From the NCBI GenBank assembly GCA_001899685.1, contig MKWG01000002.1:105953-169952 (forward strand): a stretch of DNA of 64,000 nt, in the 5' to 3' direction. Source of the DNA: Sphingobacteriales bacterium 44-15 (GTDB taxonomy: Bacteria > Bacteroidota > Bacteroidia > Chitinophagales > Chitinophagaceae). The notes under the pieces were generated by a model. It did no database searches. It worked only from the letters and a program-made list of their open reading frames with translations, and was not told where the DNA came from. The position numbers and the translations under genes were made by a program. Positions 53,614-61,955 of this stretch are shown here, one piece after another; the first letter of the stretch is position 1, and every line of letters starts with the position of its first letter.

Positions 53614-54678
53614 CTATTTTTTATTTAGCAGGATATCTATATTGCCCGATCCGGGAAAATAGTCAACACGCTGCGGCTGATAACTTTCTTTGGTTACCGA
53701 TAATATATACTGCCGTTTTTGCATCGGGAACGGCAATTCTATTTTGAAATACCCGGCAGCATTGGTTTGTATTATGGTATCCGTATCTATTGCAACCGAG
53801 CAGGCTGGTATGCCATTCCCGTTGCCGTCTTTAATATTTCCAAATACCGCTCCCATTGCCCCATTGGGTATGAGTGGCAGGTGGACAGGAGATTTATCCA
53901 GCACAACAGAGTCAGCCGCTAATTTCCATTGCGGCGCATCAAGGCTTACGGCAACTTTTTTATGCAGAAAAGACGAAGGTATCTGCTGGAAGGTAACGGG
54001 CTGACCGGGCAGTATGGTCCTGCTGTCTGCCTTATTACCGGCATACAGGCTCAGCCTGCCGCTTTCAAATGCAGGGTAATCAGGGCTGAGCCTGAGCTGC
54101 GGATCGGGCGCTGCAAACACAGTAAGATCAAAGGGCTGGTTTTTTTTATTGATATAATACCATAAAATACCTGCCAGCACAATGATCAGCAAAACGGGCA
54201 TTACCCATTTAGACCTGAGAAAGTTTTTGGGTTTGGGCTTATACACCGGATCCTCATAATTCTTACCTACATAAGCCGCAACCTGATCAAAATTATCTTT
54301 ATCGAAAAAGATCACCTGGTAGTAGCGCAGGCTGGCCGGCAGGTCTTTTATAGCTATATCATTGGTTATTACGGTCAGGATATTGCCAGTTTTTCTTCCG
54401 GCCCTTTTCTCGCCGATATAGAACCCCCACTCTGCTTCCACCCACGATGAATTAAGATACTCGACCTTACTGCTCACCACTATCATGTGCTTACACTCAT
54501 CAAGCGCTTTATCAATAGCCTTACGGTAATCGCTGCTGCCTAATTGGGGTAAGGATTCGGATGACAGAAAAACCGACAGACCTTTTGATATAAGGAAATG
54601 ATACAGCGCTTCCGCTAATGCTATATCAGCACTCTTAAAAGAAATAAAAACATCTGTTGCGTGAGCCTGATCTTCCAT
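53614..54678 (-). CDS. TIR-domain transmembrane protein with periplasmic beta-sandwich domain
   Basis: A 354-residue three-part protein. Residues 7-140 form a TIR domain (TDVFISFKSADIALAEALYH; SVFLSSESLPQLGSSDYRKA; MIVVSSKVEYLNSSWVEAEW). The Glu expected for NAD cleavage is E83, four residues after W79, as in SARM1. A membrane helix follows at about 158-176 (WVMPVLLIIVLAGILWYYI). The rest should be periplasmic and ends in a carboxypeptidase-regulatory-like beta-sandwich (about 270-352, VFGNIKDGNGNGIPACSVAI). NAD+ hydrolysis by TIR proteins is known in anti-phage defence; whether this one does so is inference. The upstream gene on the same strand encodes a periplasmic TPR protein with a related domain. 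Confidence 0.88.
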   Translation of the reverse strand: MEDQAHATDVFISFKSADIALAEALYHFLISKGLSVFLSSESLPQLGSSDYRKAIDKALDECKHMIVVSSKVEYLNSSWVEAEWGFYIGEKRAGRKTGNILTVITNDIAIKDLPASLRYYQVIFFDKDNFDQVAAYVGKNYEDPVYKPKPKNFLRSKWVMPVLLIIVLAGILWYYINKKNQPFDLTVFAAPDPQLRLSPDYPAFESGRLSLYAGNKADSRTILPGQPVTFQQIPSSFLHKKVAVSLDAPQWKLAADSVVLDKSPVHLPLIPNGAMGAVFGNIKDGNGNGIPACSVAIDTDTIIQTNAAGYFKIELPFPMQKRQYILSVTKESYQPQRVDYFPGSGNIDILLNKK

Positions 54679-54717
54679 AATACTACTACGGTTAAGTTAA
54701 GACTATTGGTCTAAGCA

Positions 54718-54772
54718 ATTGTGAGACGTGAGACGTGAAAGGTGAGAATCTCACGTCTCACATTTCACCTAT
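54718..54772. repeat. Heptad-unit inverted element, copy 10
   Basis: TGTGAGA CGTGAGA CGTGAAA GGTGAGA on the left, and ATCTCACGTCTCACATTTCAC on the right. It fills the space between the TPR gene and the TIR gene. The TPR stop codon (TAG, 54769-54771) lies at its right edge. Confidence 0.75.
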
Positions 54773-57459
54773 TCCACCAGGAAAGCCTTTATTTTCTCAA
54801 AATCCTTATGCGTTATACCGGCTTTTTCCATTTGAGCCATATCGTCTAAAAACATGCTTACATAAGTCGTTCCGTCCGTGTAGGACTTACCCTTCAGAGA
54901 CGCATATATTGCCTTTGCATCGTCATATTTATCCTGCAACAAAAGAGAAAGCGCAAGATTGGCTTTGGCATATTCAATCTCAGTGTCGTACCCCTCAGGC
55001 TTTTTAAAGCCGGGGTTAAGCGCTTCTCTTGCCGCCTGTTCCGCTTCTTTAAATTTTTTACTGAGCAGCAAATACCACGATAGTCCATTCAGGTCGTGTC
55101 CTAACGATATGATATCTGTAAAAAGCCCCGACTGAATATATCCCTTTTTCTTTGTGACCAGCAATTGCTGCAGCATGAGCTTGTTGGCAACTGTTGCTGC
55201 AGTCTCTATATCATCCATGATGCCGTTCAGCTCATATTGTGCCTTATCTTTTTCGCTTGTTTCGGTATATACCGATTTGTCAACCTGCTTTACTCTTTCC
55301 AGTTCGCTGTTGATTGATGCTATAAATGTTTTAACGGATTTAATGTTTTCGGTATACCTGCCCGGCTTTCTTTTATCAAGGCTTTCATAGGCCGCCTGCA
55401 GCGCTTTGAATTGCTCAATGTCCTTTTTAAGCATATCCTCTTTATCAGATTTGGAATAAGCCGTTCGGGAATAATAGTCCGCAACAGTCAGGTCAAACAT
55501 CGCTCCGGTAATATCCTCTTCCATATCTTCCCCGGCGGCTGCATGCTTCTTATATACCGCCAGCGCTTTATCCAAAAGTATTTTCGCCGACGCTCCATTC
55601 CGGAGGATGTATATTTTTGCCAGCTTTTGCTGCACATTTGCCAGTGGTATATCAAAGGCTTCAGGACATGCCCCGGCAAATTTTTCATATATATCCATGG
55701 CTTCCGTATATAAGGCTTCGGCAGAATCCCTGTCGTTGGCTTCATAAAAAAAGTTGCCAAAACGCATGCATGTGTTGGCTAAGGCAGGCTCGTATACCTG
55801 CGGGAATCTGGCTGCCAGGCTCCGGAGCGACTGAACAGCTTCATCAAAATGGTTATGGGCGATAGCGCTGTCAGCCTTGCTCACCGCGTAGGTGCCCAGG
55901 TAGCTTCTTTCCATATACACCTCTCCCAGATCACAATGCACTGCCGCCGCCAAAGGATTGAAGACTGAAGGAGATGTGTACTGAAACTTCGTATATAATG
56001 CCAGCGCATATTCCAGCAATACTTTAGCAGCATCAAATTTTTTCTGACTAATATATGCGGTGCCAAGATTTCTTTGAAGTGCAGCTATATCAACTTCCTG
56101 CGACAATGGTCGTAAGCTGTCTAATCTCTTTCTTAATTCCAGCGCGCTCTTAAACAGCTTTTCTGCAGCCGGGTAATTTTGCATGAGCATATTTTGCTGT
56201 CCCTGTCTGTTTTGCGCTTCTGCCGATAAAGCGTCATATACCACGGGATCGGAGTTCCTGAATTGACTGCAAATACCGCCTGCCTGGCCATATTCTTTTG
56301 AGGACTTTTGAAAGAGGCGCAATGCCGTATGCACGTCAGCCAGCGCGATCATAGTATGCACCATCTGTGGTCTGAACATAGCCGGCTCTTTTTGCGACAA
56401 CCGGCTGTAGCTGTCATAAGCCTGCAGCAGCAGGCTTTCCGCCTCTTTATACTGATGCTTATCTGTCAGTATAGCCGCGTAATGATACCATATACTAACC
56501 AGGACCGCGCCGAAAGCATTATCGCTTTCCTTATTCAGCTTTGTATATATCGCAAGAGCTTTATCATACACCTGCTGTGCCTTATCAAAAGCATTCCGGC
56601 TCTGCAGGAACACTCCGTAACGGACAAGGTTTTCCTGGTCGCTGCTATCATTTTCCGCCAGGAATTTCAGTTTTCTTTCGGCTGTCTTCCAGTCAAACCT
56701 CAGCTTTGCAAGGGTAATCTCTTCTTTTAAATTCCTCCGGTGCAGGGCGATCGTGTTATATACATTTACCAGGGAGGAATCATTACCTGTAGGGTTTTCC
56801 TGCAAATGCTTCAACCTTTGATTAGCGAGCAGGAGATTCTTCTCACTTTGAAGCGTTTCACGAAGCAGTGTAGCTTCCTCTGTTTTCCCTTCGGAAAAAT
56901 AAGCATAAGCAGCTTTTTCCGTTTCCGATACCTCATCAAGATTTACACGGCTCAACGCCTCCGTTATCTCACCGAGATTTCTCTGCGACCGCACATACTG
57001 CTCTTCCAGCGAATCAATAATTTTCTGGTAATTGCTGCTTTGCCTGCTTATCGCTGCTTTCTGCTTCTGCAGGGCGTCCTGGAGTATTTTGTTCAGCAGC
57101 TTATTATTATCCTGGTTTTGTTTTACCCAAACCTCAGCCCTGCACATGATTATAGTATGCGGATGGCTAAAAGGATCAATCGGAAGATTTACTTCCAGCT
57201 TTGACGCTTCGGTGATCACCCATTTTTCTTTCTCAATATTGAGCACGGCTGTATATCCCGGCTTCGCGTTCTGAAAAGTGAGGGTATAGCTACCGTTGGC
57301 TGTAGTAAGGGTTTGATTGGCGAGCATTGCCTTCACCATTACTCCGGGGACAGGTTTATTTCCGCTGTTTTGCTCCAGCACAAAGCCATACAGCTTTTGT
57401 GCATGCACACTATGGCAGAGTAGTGCCATACAGGACAAAAGTTTGAATATACGCTTCAT
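54769..57459 (-). CDS. Periplasmic TPR-repeat protein with N-terminal beta-sandwich domain
   Basis: An exported protein of 896 residues with a signal peptide (LLSCMALLCHSVHAQ). A short carboxypeptidase-regulatory-like domain follows (about residues 22-105, YGFVLEQNSGNKPVPGVMVK and LTTANGSYTLTF), then a charged coiled-coil-like region (about 115-165). Around ten TPR-like repeats are seen (for example NAFDKAQQVYDKALAIYTKL, QNYPAAEKLFKSALELRKRL, DSAEALYTEAMDIYEKF) at about 270-640 and 800-870. TPRs make protein-protein contacts, and no catalytic motif is seen. It is followed on the same strand by the TIR protein gene after 90 nt, with a repeat between. A sensor or scaffold for that protein is a reasonable but unproved idea. 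Confidence 0.87.
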   Translation of the reverse strand: MKRIFKLLSCMALLCHSVHAQKLYGFVLEQNSGNKPVPGVMVKAMLANQTLTTANGSYTLTFQNAKPGYTAVLNIEKEKWVITEASKLEVNLPIDPFSHPHTIIMCRAEVWVKQNQDNNKLLNKILQDALQKQKAAISRQSSNYQKIIDSLEEQYVRSQRNLGEITEALSRVNLDEVSETEKAAYAYFSEGKTEEATLLRETLQSEKNLLLANQRLKHLQENPTGNDSSLVNVYNTIALHRRNLKEEITLAKLRFDWKTAERKLKFLAENDSSDQENLVRYGVFLQSRNAFDKAQQVYDKALAIYTKLNKESDNAFGAVLVSIWYHYAAILTDKHQYKEAESLLLQAYDSYSRLSQKEPAMFRPQMVHTMIALADVHTALRLFQKSSKEYGQAGGICSQFRNSDPVVYDALSAEAQNRQGQQNMLMQNYPAAEKLFKSALELRKRLDSLRPLSQEVDIAALQRNLGTAYISQKKFDAAKVLLEYALALYTKFQYTSPSVFNPLAAAVHCDLGEVYMERSYLGTYAVSKADSAIAHNHFDEAVQSLRSLAARFPQVYEPALANTCMRFGNFFYEANDRDSAEALYTEAMDIYEKFAGACPEAFDIPLANVQQKLAKIYILRNGASAKILLDKALAVYKKHAAAGEDMEEDITGAMFDLTVADYYSRTAYSKSDKEDMLKKDIEQFKALQAAYESLDKRKPGRYTENIKSVKTFIASINSELERVKQVDKSVYTETSEKDKAQYELNGIMDDIETAATVANKLMLQQLLVTKKKGYIQSGLFTDIISLGHDLNGLSWYLLLSKKFKEAEQAAREALNPGFKKPEGYDTEIEYAKANLALSLLLQDKYDDAKAIYASLKGKSYTDGTTYVSMFLDDMAQMEKAGITHKDFEKIKAFLVE

Positions 57460-57605
57460 AATGAATGGGCTTTTGCCGGAGCGTGATCAAGTCATTTTAA
57501 ATATAGAGAATATTTCGGCATTATTGCAAGACAGGAGAAGGATAATCCTTCCGGTATATGTAACTTTAGTGCAATCATCTTATTTACCGCTTAAATCAGA
57601 ATACA

Positions 57606-58346
57606 ATGAAAAAGTCATTATTCCTTATGGCGATCTTCGGTACGGTAATTGGCCGGTCGCAGGATTTGAAACCTGTCGCCTATAATGACGGCGCACAAAA
57701 GCTTAACGGGCTGGTAACAAAAAATACCGGCAAAGGGCTTCCCGGCGTGCTGATCCTGCCGGCATGGAGAGGCATTGACCAGGAAGCAAAAGATGCCGCT
57801 ATAGCCCTGGAAAAAGAAGGGTATATCGCTTTTATTGCCGACATATATGGTGAGGGCAATATCCCTGCAGATAATGCATCGGCAGGAAAAATTGCAGGGC
57901 AGTACAGACAGGATTATAAGGCTTACCAGCAAAGGATCTCCCTGGCTTTGGAGCAATTGAAGAAAGCCGGCGCTAATACCGGTAAGATCGCGGTCATAGG
58001 ATACTGCTTCGGCGGTACGGGCTCGCTGGAGGCAGCCAGGGCCGACATGCCGGTAAGGGGAGTTGTCTCTATTCACGGCGGGCTTGGCAAAGATAATTCC
58101 AGACCAAATGGCCCGTTGCATACAAAAATACTGATAGAAAACCCTGCTGAAGATGCCAGTGTGACACCGGAGATCATGACTGCCTTAATAAAGGAGATGA
58201 ATGAAGGGAAAGCCGACTGGCAGATCATCACCTACGCTTATTGTAAGCATACGTTTACCAATCCTTCCTCTCCGGATTATATTGCACTCATGGCAAGGCG
58301 GGCATGGGGCCATACGCTGATGTTTTTGAAAGAGGTGCTGGAGTAG
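57606..58346 (+). CDS. Dienelactone hydrolase family protein, exported
   Basis: An alpha/beta hydrolase of the dienelactone hydrolase family, 246 residues. It starts with a signal-peptide-like stretch (MKKSLFLMAIFGTVIGRSQ). Marks are the GVLILPAWRGID segment, FIADIYGEGN, the nucleophile elbow with Cys in GYCFGGTGSLEAA, and the C-terminal His in YCKHTFTNPSS. The usual catalytic set in this family is Cys-Asp-His. The natural substrate is unknown, and many exported members act on lactones or small esters. It is divergent from the TPR gene and followed by a repeat-rich gap. Confidence 0.92.
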   Translation: MKKSLFLMAIFGTVIGRSQDLKPVAYNDGAQKLNGLVTKNTGKGLPGVLILPAWRGIDQEAKDAAIALEKEGYIAFIADIYGEGNIPADNASAGKIAGQYRQDYKAYQQRISLALEQLKKAGANTGKIAVIGYCFGGTGSLEAARADMPVRGVVSIHGGLGKDNSRPNGPLHTKILIENPAEDASVTPEIMTALIKEMNEGKADWQIITYAYCKHTFTNPSSPDYIALMARRAWGHTLMFLKEVLE

Positions 58347-58398
58347 GGTTGCACGCAAAGTATTATAGATAGGGATCTGTTTGGAGAGATATAATTCC

Positions 58399-58540
58399 GC
58401 TGTGCTAAGCGTCCTCGCTTAGTACCTTTTTCCTGTCGCCTCCGGCGACGACTATAGCTCCGGGCTTTGCTTATCCGGTTTCATGTATAGTCGCCAGAGG
58501 CGACAAGAGGGCTGTGCGCGGCGAAGACGCCACGCACAGC
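58399..58540. repeat. Nested-hairpin REP-like cluster
   Basis: Four hairpins in 142 bp: CTAAGCG/CGCTTAG with TCCT loop (58405-58422), GTCGCC/GGCGAC with TCC loop (58435-58449), GTCGCC/GGCGAC with AGA loop (58490-58504), and GCTGTGCG/CGCACAGC (58511-58518 and 58533-58540) with an inner GGCG-AAGA-CGCC. The outer CTATAG/TATAG flanks of hairpins 2 and 3 are also inverted. This organisation resembles REP pairs mobilised by RAYT transposases, but no such gene is in the window. Confidence 0.75.
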
Positions 58541-58673
58541 ATCAGATTTCCTCCCCACCCAATACGAGTAATAAGGTTGCAGCATTTCTCAGATCTGCTT
58601 AGAACAAGGAAAAGAGGTTGCTTGAAGAACGACAGTCCCGGATCTATTATCTATGCCGGAAAGAGCATAGAAA

Positions 58674-58703
58674 AAGTGTCCAATCTAAGATTGGACACCT
58701 TGT
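58674..58703 (-). terminator. Possible terminator hairpin after the PDZ-protein gene
   Basis: GTGTCCAATCT and AGATTGGACAC form a perfect 11-bp stem with a short loop (AA or similar) at 58674-58703. It follows the minus-strand PDZ gene. The tail on that strand is weakly T-rich, so this is tentative. Confidence 0.5.
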
Positions 58704-58722
58704 CGCAATAGCATCAACAGCT

Positions 58723-59763
58723 TTACAAATCTGTTGTCTTCAATTTTTTGGGTATTTTCACTTCCACATTCATGACATTCCCGTTGCGCAGCAGTTTTAC
58801 AGTATACGTGGATTTATCTTTCAGGTCAGCCATCTTTTCCCTGGCATCATCTGTATTCTTTATATCGGCGCCGTCAATGCCGGTAATGATATCGTCTTTT
58901 TGAATGCCCGACTTAGCTGCCGGGGAAGCATCGTCCATATCTATCACTTTTACACCGTTCCCTTCTTCAAGGTCCTGGATCTTTATACCGAAGCGTGGGC
59001 GATTGTTAAACACCTGTCCATCGAATTTATAGTTCCTGAAAAAATCCCGGTTAAACTCCGGCGCATTAAAATTGAAAGACCTGCTGAATGATTCTTTGCG
59101 TTCCCCGAGCTTGAGTGTTATTTTCTTTTCCTTCCCGTCCCTGATATACGTCAGCCTGATCTCATCTCCCGGCTTCATGCCCTCAATTGTCCCTGATAAT
59201 GCTGCAGGATCAGCAATAATCTTATCATTTACTTTAGTAATAATATCTCCTTTCTGCAATCCGGCTTTCTCTGCAGGGCTTTCCTCTGCAACACGGCTGA
59301 TTTTTGCTCCTTTCTCATCTTTTTCCGTATATACACCCAGCATTGCTTTGGGCTCATTGTTCATATACACGCGGTCCCCGTCAATGCTGATAGCACCTCT
59401 GCCCGAAAAATAGGGAGGTACCGGCGGTGTGGGTGGCATCGGTGGCACAGGCGCCGGGGGAGCCCACCCAAACCCTGCCACATCCGTGTGAGGGCCATCA
59501 AAACTAAAATCCCTTTTTATTTTCCTGACAGATATGTCATCGTCATTAAATTCCGTTACCGGCTTACCGTTGATCGTTACATCATCTCCATCAATCACGA
59601 TCGTCATCTTCCCATCGTTATCTGCCTTTTTTTTGATAATGATCTCTTCCTGTTTCTGCTTCTTTACTTTTTTACTGTCCTGGGCTGATACAGTAATAGT
59701 GCTGAATATCGTCGCCACAGCAAGCATACCGAAGAAATACCGTTTTAGTATAAGCGTATACAT
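58723..59763 (-). CDS. Exported protein with two PDZ domains
   Basis: A 346-residue periplasmic protein with a signal peptide (to about residue 28, IFSTITVSAQ). The N-terminal charged segment is followed by a Pro-rich linker (101-118, PPAPVPPMPPTPPVPP). PDZ 1 (about 140-225) has GLQKGDIITKVNDKIIA, and PDZ 2 (about 250-340) has GIQKDDIITGIDGADIKN. The GLGF-like loops are replaced by MLGV and RFGI forms. No protease domain is present, so it is probably a scaffold that binds C-termini of envelope proteins, not a DegP/HtrA protease. It stands alone. Confidence 0.9.
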   Translation of the reverse strand: MYTLILKRYFFGMLAVATIFSTITVSAQDSKKVKKQKQEEIIIKKKADNDGKMTIVIDGDDVTINGKPVTEFNDDDISVRKIKRDFSFDGPHTDVAGFGWAPPAPVPPMPPTPPVPPYFSGRGAISIDGDRVYMNNEPKAMLGVYTEKDEKGAKISRVAEESPAEKAGLQKGDIITKVNDKIIADPAALSGTIEGMKPGDEIRLTYIRDGKEKKITLKLGERKESFSRSFNFNAPEFNRDFFRNYKFDGQVFNNRPRFGIKIQDLEEGNGVKVIDMDDASPAAKSGIQKDDIITGIDGADIKNTDDAREKMADLKDKSTYTVKLLRNGNVMNVEVKIPKKLKTTDL

Positions 59764-59893
59764 AACCTGATGATTTTTAATTTACGAAAGATTTAGTAGA
59801 TCAAATGTAGGCGTTTTTTCTGAAATACGAAACATTTCGGAAATGTTAAAAAAGATTAGTCCGGAGTCAATTATAGTATGACCGTTGGCTCCG

Positions 59894-59949
59894 GTGAATG
59901 GCAATAGTCAATGGTGCATTTATTCACTATTCACCATTCCCTATTCACA
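59894..59949. repeat. Heptad-unit inverted element, copy 11
   Basis: GTGAATG GCAATAG TCAATGG on the left, and ATTCACT ATTCACC ATTCCCT ATTCACA on the right. It has the same 7-nt-unit, inverted-arm plan as the other copies but a different unit sequence (TATTCAC type). Confidence 0.65.
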
Positions 59950-59990
59950 ATATAATGCGGCATATTATGATTAACTTAATACCAGAAAAT

Positions 59991-60029
59991 CCTCCGTGAA
60001 ACTTTGCGTCTTCGTGTCTCCGTGGTTCA
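59991..60029. repeat. 8-nt-periodic repeat next to a stop codon
   Basis: Read on the minus strand, CACGGAGA, CACGAAGA and CGCAAAGT are in a row, followed by TTCACGGA. This 8-nt rhythm is known from scattered repeats in many genomes. The tract ends exactly at the stop codon (TGA, 60027-60029) of the minus-strand membrane-protein gene. Confidence 0.5.
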
Positions 60030-60560
60030 ATTCTTATTTACGAAACTTTCTAGCTGCCCGGTATATTGTACACCGCGCCGGTAAGCAGTGAAGTCGGCTG
60101 CAGCCATGAGCAGGGATTGAAAGACCAGCGCCAGGCCCACTCCCAGCCAAACAGTACCGGCGGAAAACAGCGAACCTGATAAAAATCGCCGGTTCATCCA
60201 CAGCAGTATAATGCCAGCGATAAAAGTCAATAATTCGAGCGATAAAAAAACAGTAATACTTTTCACAGCTTTCTGCATACGTGGCAGCTCAGCCGTTTTC
60301 AGTTTTCCCGGGTTCATGTCAAAAGCATATATATTGTCTATACGTCGCTTATCGCTTCCGTTATATACCGTATAGCCCACTATTGCCTGCAGCAATCCCA
60401 ATATGATCAGCGGCCATGCCAATCCCTTAGATATATTGCCCTTAAGAAAAACAAGCAGTACTATGGCTATAACTATTGCCACAATGCCTGCGACCAGGAA
60501 AAATAATCCTGCATTTTTTTCAGCAATAAAGTATTGCTCAATATCTGTTTTGGTAAGCAT
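60027..60560 (-). CDS. Membrane protein with four predicted helices, unknown function
   Basis: I do not recognise the family. From the ATG at 60560 (MLTKTDIEQYFIAEKNAG) the protein has 177 residues; the frame is open 14 codons further upstream. Four hydrophobic segments are seen at about residues 17-38 (LFFLVAGIVAIVIAIVLLVF), 47-63, 97-115 and 128-155. A basic-acidic loop between segments 2 and 3 contains RRIDNIYAFDMNPGKLK. This looks like a small inner-membrane protein with both ends inside. It lies downstream of the glycosyltransferase on the same strand, with a 232-nt gap, and may be separate. Confidence 0.75.
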   Translation of the reverse strand: MLTKTDIEQYFIAEKNAGLFFLVAGIVAIVIAIVLLVFLKGNISKGLAWPLIILGLLQAIVGYTVYNGSDKRRIDNIYAFDMNPGKLKTAELPRMQKAVKSITVFLSLELLTFIAGIILLWMNRRFLSGSLFSAGTVWLGVGLALVFQSLLMAAADFTAYRRGVQYTGQLESFVNKN

Positions 60561-60792
60561 AAAAAAATCTTTGCAATGATCAGAAACACATATTCCCGGC
60601 AACTATCAAAAGTACCATTTAAGCAGTGCCCGGAAATAAAACAGGCTAAATAATAATTTAATGAGCCGGAGAGGCTTATTGTGTTGCAAAACTTTATTAG
60701 CCTAATCTGATCATCATGATAAATACCCGGGAAACATCTGTTTGCAGTGTAATATCTGCAGCCTGGCAACACCTCAAATGATCATAATATCA

Positions 60793-61926
60793 TTATCTAT
60801 ATTTCCGCTCTTTCCAGGTATAGCTGCCGGTGATGCCGAGAAACCCGGAAAGCACTGTATATACAATATGCAGCGGCTGAAACAATGGAAACCACAGCAT
60901 TAGTTGCCACAGCCGGAAATACTGCAGCACATCTTTCACAAAACGCCATTCTATCATACATTTATAAAAAACCAGGATCAGGAAAAAGAGCAGCCAGTAT
61001 GCTTCAAAAAGACTCCCCGCCAGGAGGATTGCTATGCAAAGATTTAATAAGTATACCAGCAACAGCACCCATATCATTCTTTTATCTTTATATTTTCCCG
61101 CCTTGCTTGCCCACCGGATACGCTGATTAAAAAACTCATGCCATGTTGCTGCCGGCAAAGTTTCCACAATGGCAGCAGCGCTGTTCAGATATGCTATCCT
61201 CCCCGGATACCGCACTGCAATTTTTTCCATGAGCAGCATATCATCCCCGGATGCGATATGATCAATACCTTCAAAGCCGTTAACAGCGAGGAAAACCGAT
61301 TTCTCATACCCAAGATTAGCACCATTGCACATGCGGTGAAAACCTGTATGAACGCCTGCTGCCGTAATCCCCTGCAGTATCGCAAAATCTATGCTTTGAA
61401 AAACAGATAATATTCTTCTGCCCGGTTTAATTTTTACCGGAGCAACAATAAATACAGCCCCTGTCGCTCTATGGTATGCAGCGATCGTTTTTATCCAGTC
61501 AGGTCCTGCAGTACAATCCGCATCTGTTGTAACTATCAGTGATCCCGACGCCGCCTCTATACCTGCCTGGATGGCCATTTTCTTAAAAGCAACCGTATGG
61601 GGCAAGTCCGCTTCCGACAATGACACCAGCTTTACGCCCGCCCCTTCAAACTGCCTGACAACAGACGCAGTGCTATCTGCGGAATGATCATCCACGACTA
61701 TAATTTCCAGCAGGCTGCGCGGATAATGCTGACGGAGCAGGGAATGAATGCAAGAGTCTATATTGCGTTCTTCATTCCTGGCAGGGATAATGACAGAAAT
61801 TTTTTCATCAGGCGCTGTTTCATCATCGGATAAAAAAGCGGGGATCTCCCGGTATGCATGTTCGTAAAACCCAATAAGAAAATAATACGCCGTCAATAAT
61901 ATTAAACCCGCTATAAAAAACAGCAT
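60793..61926 (-). CDS. Family 2 glycosyltransferase, membrane-bound
   Basis: A 377-residue GT2-type enzyme that transfers sugars from nucleotide-sugars at the inner membrane. An N-terminal helix (ILLTAYYFLIGFYEHAY) anchors it. The GT-A domain has ISVIIPARNEERNIDSCIHS, IIVVDDHSADST, VTTDADCTAGPDWI (DxD-like), and ASGDDMLLMEKI with QRIRWASKAGKYKDKRM, the QxxRW motif of processive enzymes. Three C-terminal helices follow (VLLLVYLLNLCIAILLAGSL and others). The QxxRW motif suggests polysaccharide or glycolipid synthesis. The alpha/beta hydrolase gene ends 29 nt upstream, so the two are probably one operon. Confidence 0.92.
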   Translation of the reverse strand: MLFFIAGLILLTAYYFLIGFYEHAYREIPAFLSDDETAPDEKISVIIPARNEERNIDSCIHSLLRQHYPRSLLEIIVVDDHSADSTASVVRQFEGAGVKLVSLSEADLPHTVAFKKMAIQAGIEAASGSLIVTTDADCTAGPDWIKTIAAYHRATGAVFIVAPVKIKPGRRILSVFQSIDFAILQGITAAGVHTGFHRMCNGANLGYEKSVFLAVNGFEGIDHIASGDDMLLMEKIAVRYPGRIAYLNSAAAIVETLPAATWHEFFNQRIRWASKAGKYKDKRMIWVLLLVYLLNLCIAILLAGSLFEAYWLLFFLILVFYKCMIEWRFVKDVLQYFRLWQLMLWFPLFQPLHIVYTVLSGFLGITGSYTWKERKYR

Positions 61927-61955
61927 AACTTAAAAATAATGCTCAAAATAATGTT

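Larger units (their letters stand above)
58347..58722. other. Repeat-rich intergenic stretch
   Basis: A 376-base stretch with no gene. It is dominated by a nested hairpin element at 58399-58540. A hairpin at 58674-58703 (GTGTCCAATCT/AGATTGGACAC) lies 20 nt after the PDZ-protein stop codon read on the minus strand and may be its terminator. Confidence 0.55.

Noticed and set aside
58511-58540. GCTGTGCG hairpin as a plain terminator
   Set aside because: It is one part of a larger palindromic cluster and has no T-run after it on either strand.
1423-59949. Heptad elements read as CRISPR arrays
   Set aside because: The units are 7 nt with no spacers of constant length between identical repeats, no cas genes are present, and most copies form inverted arms instead of direct repeats.
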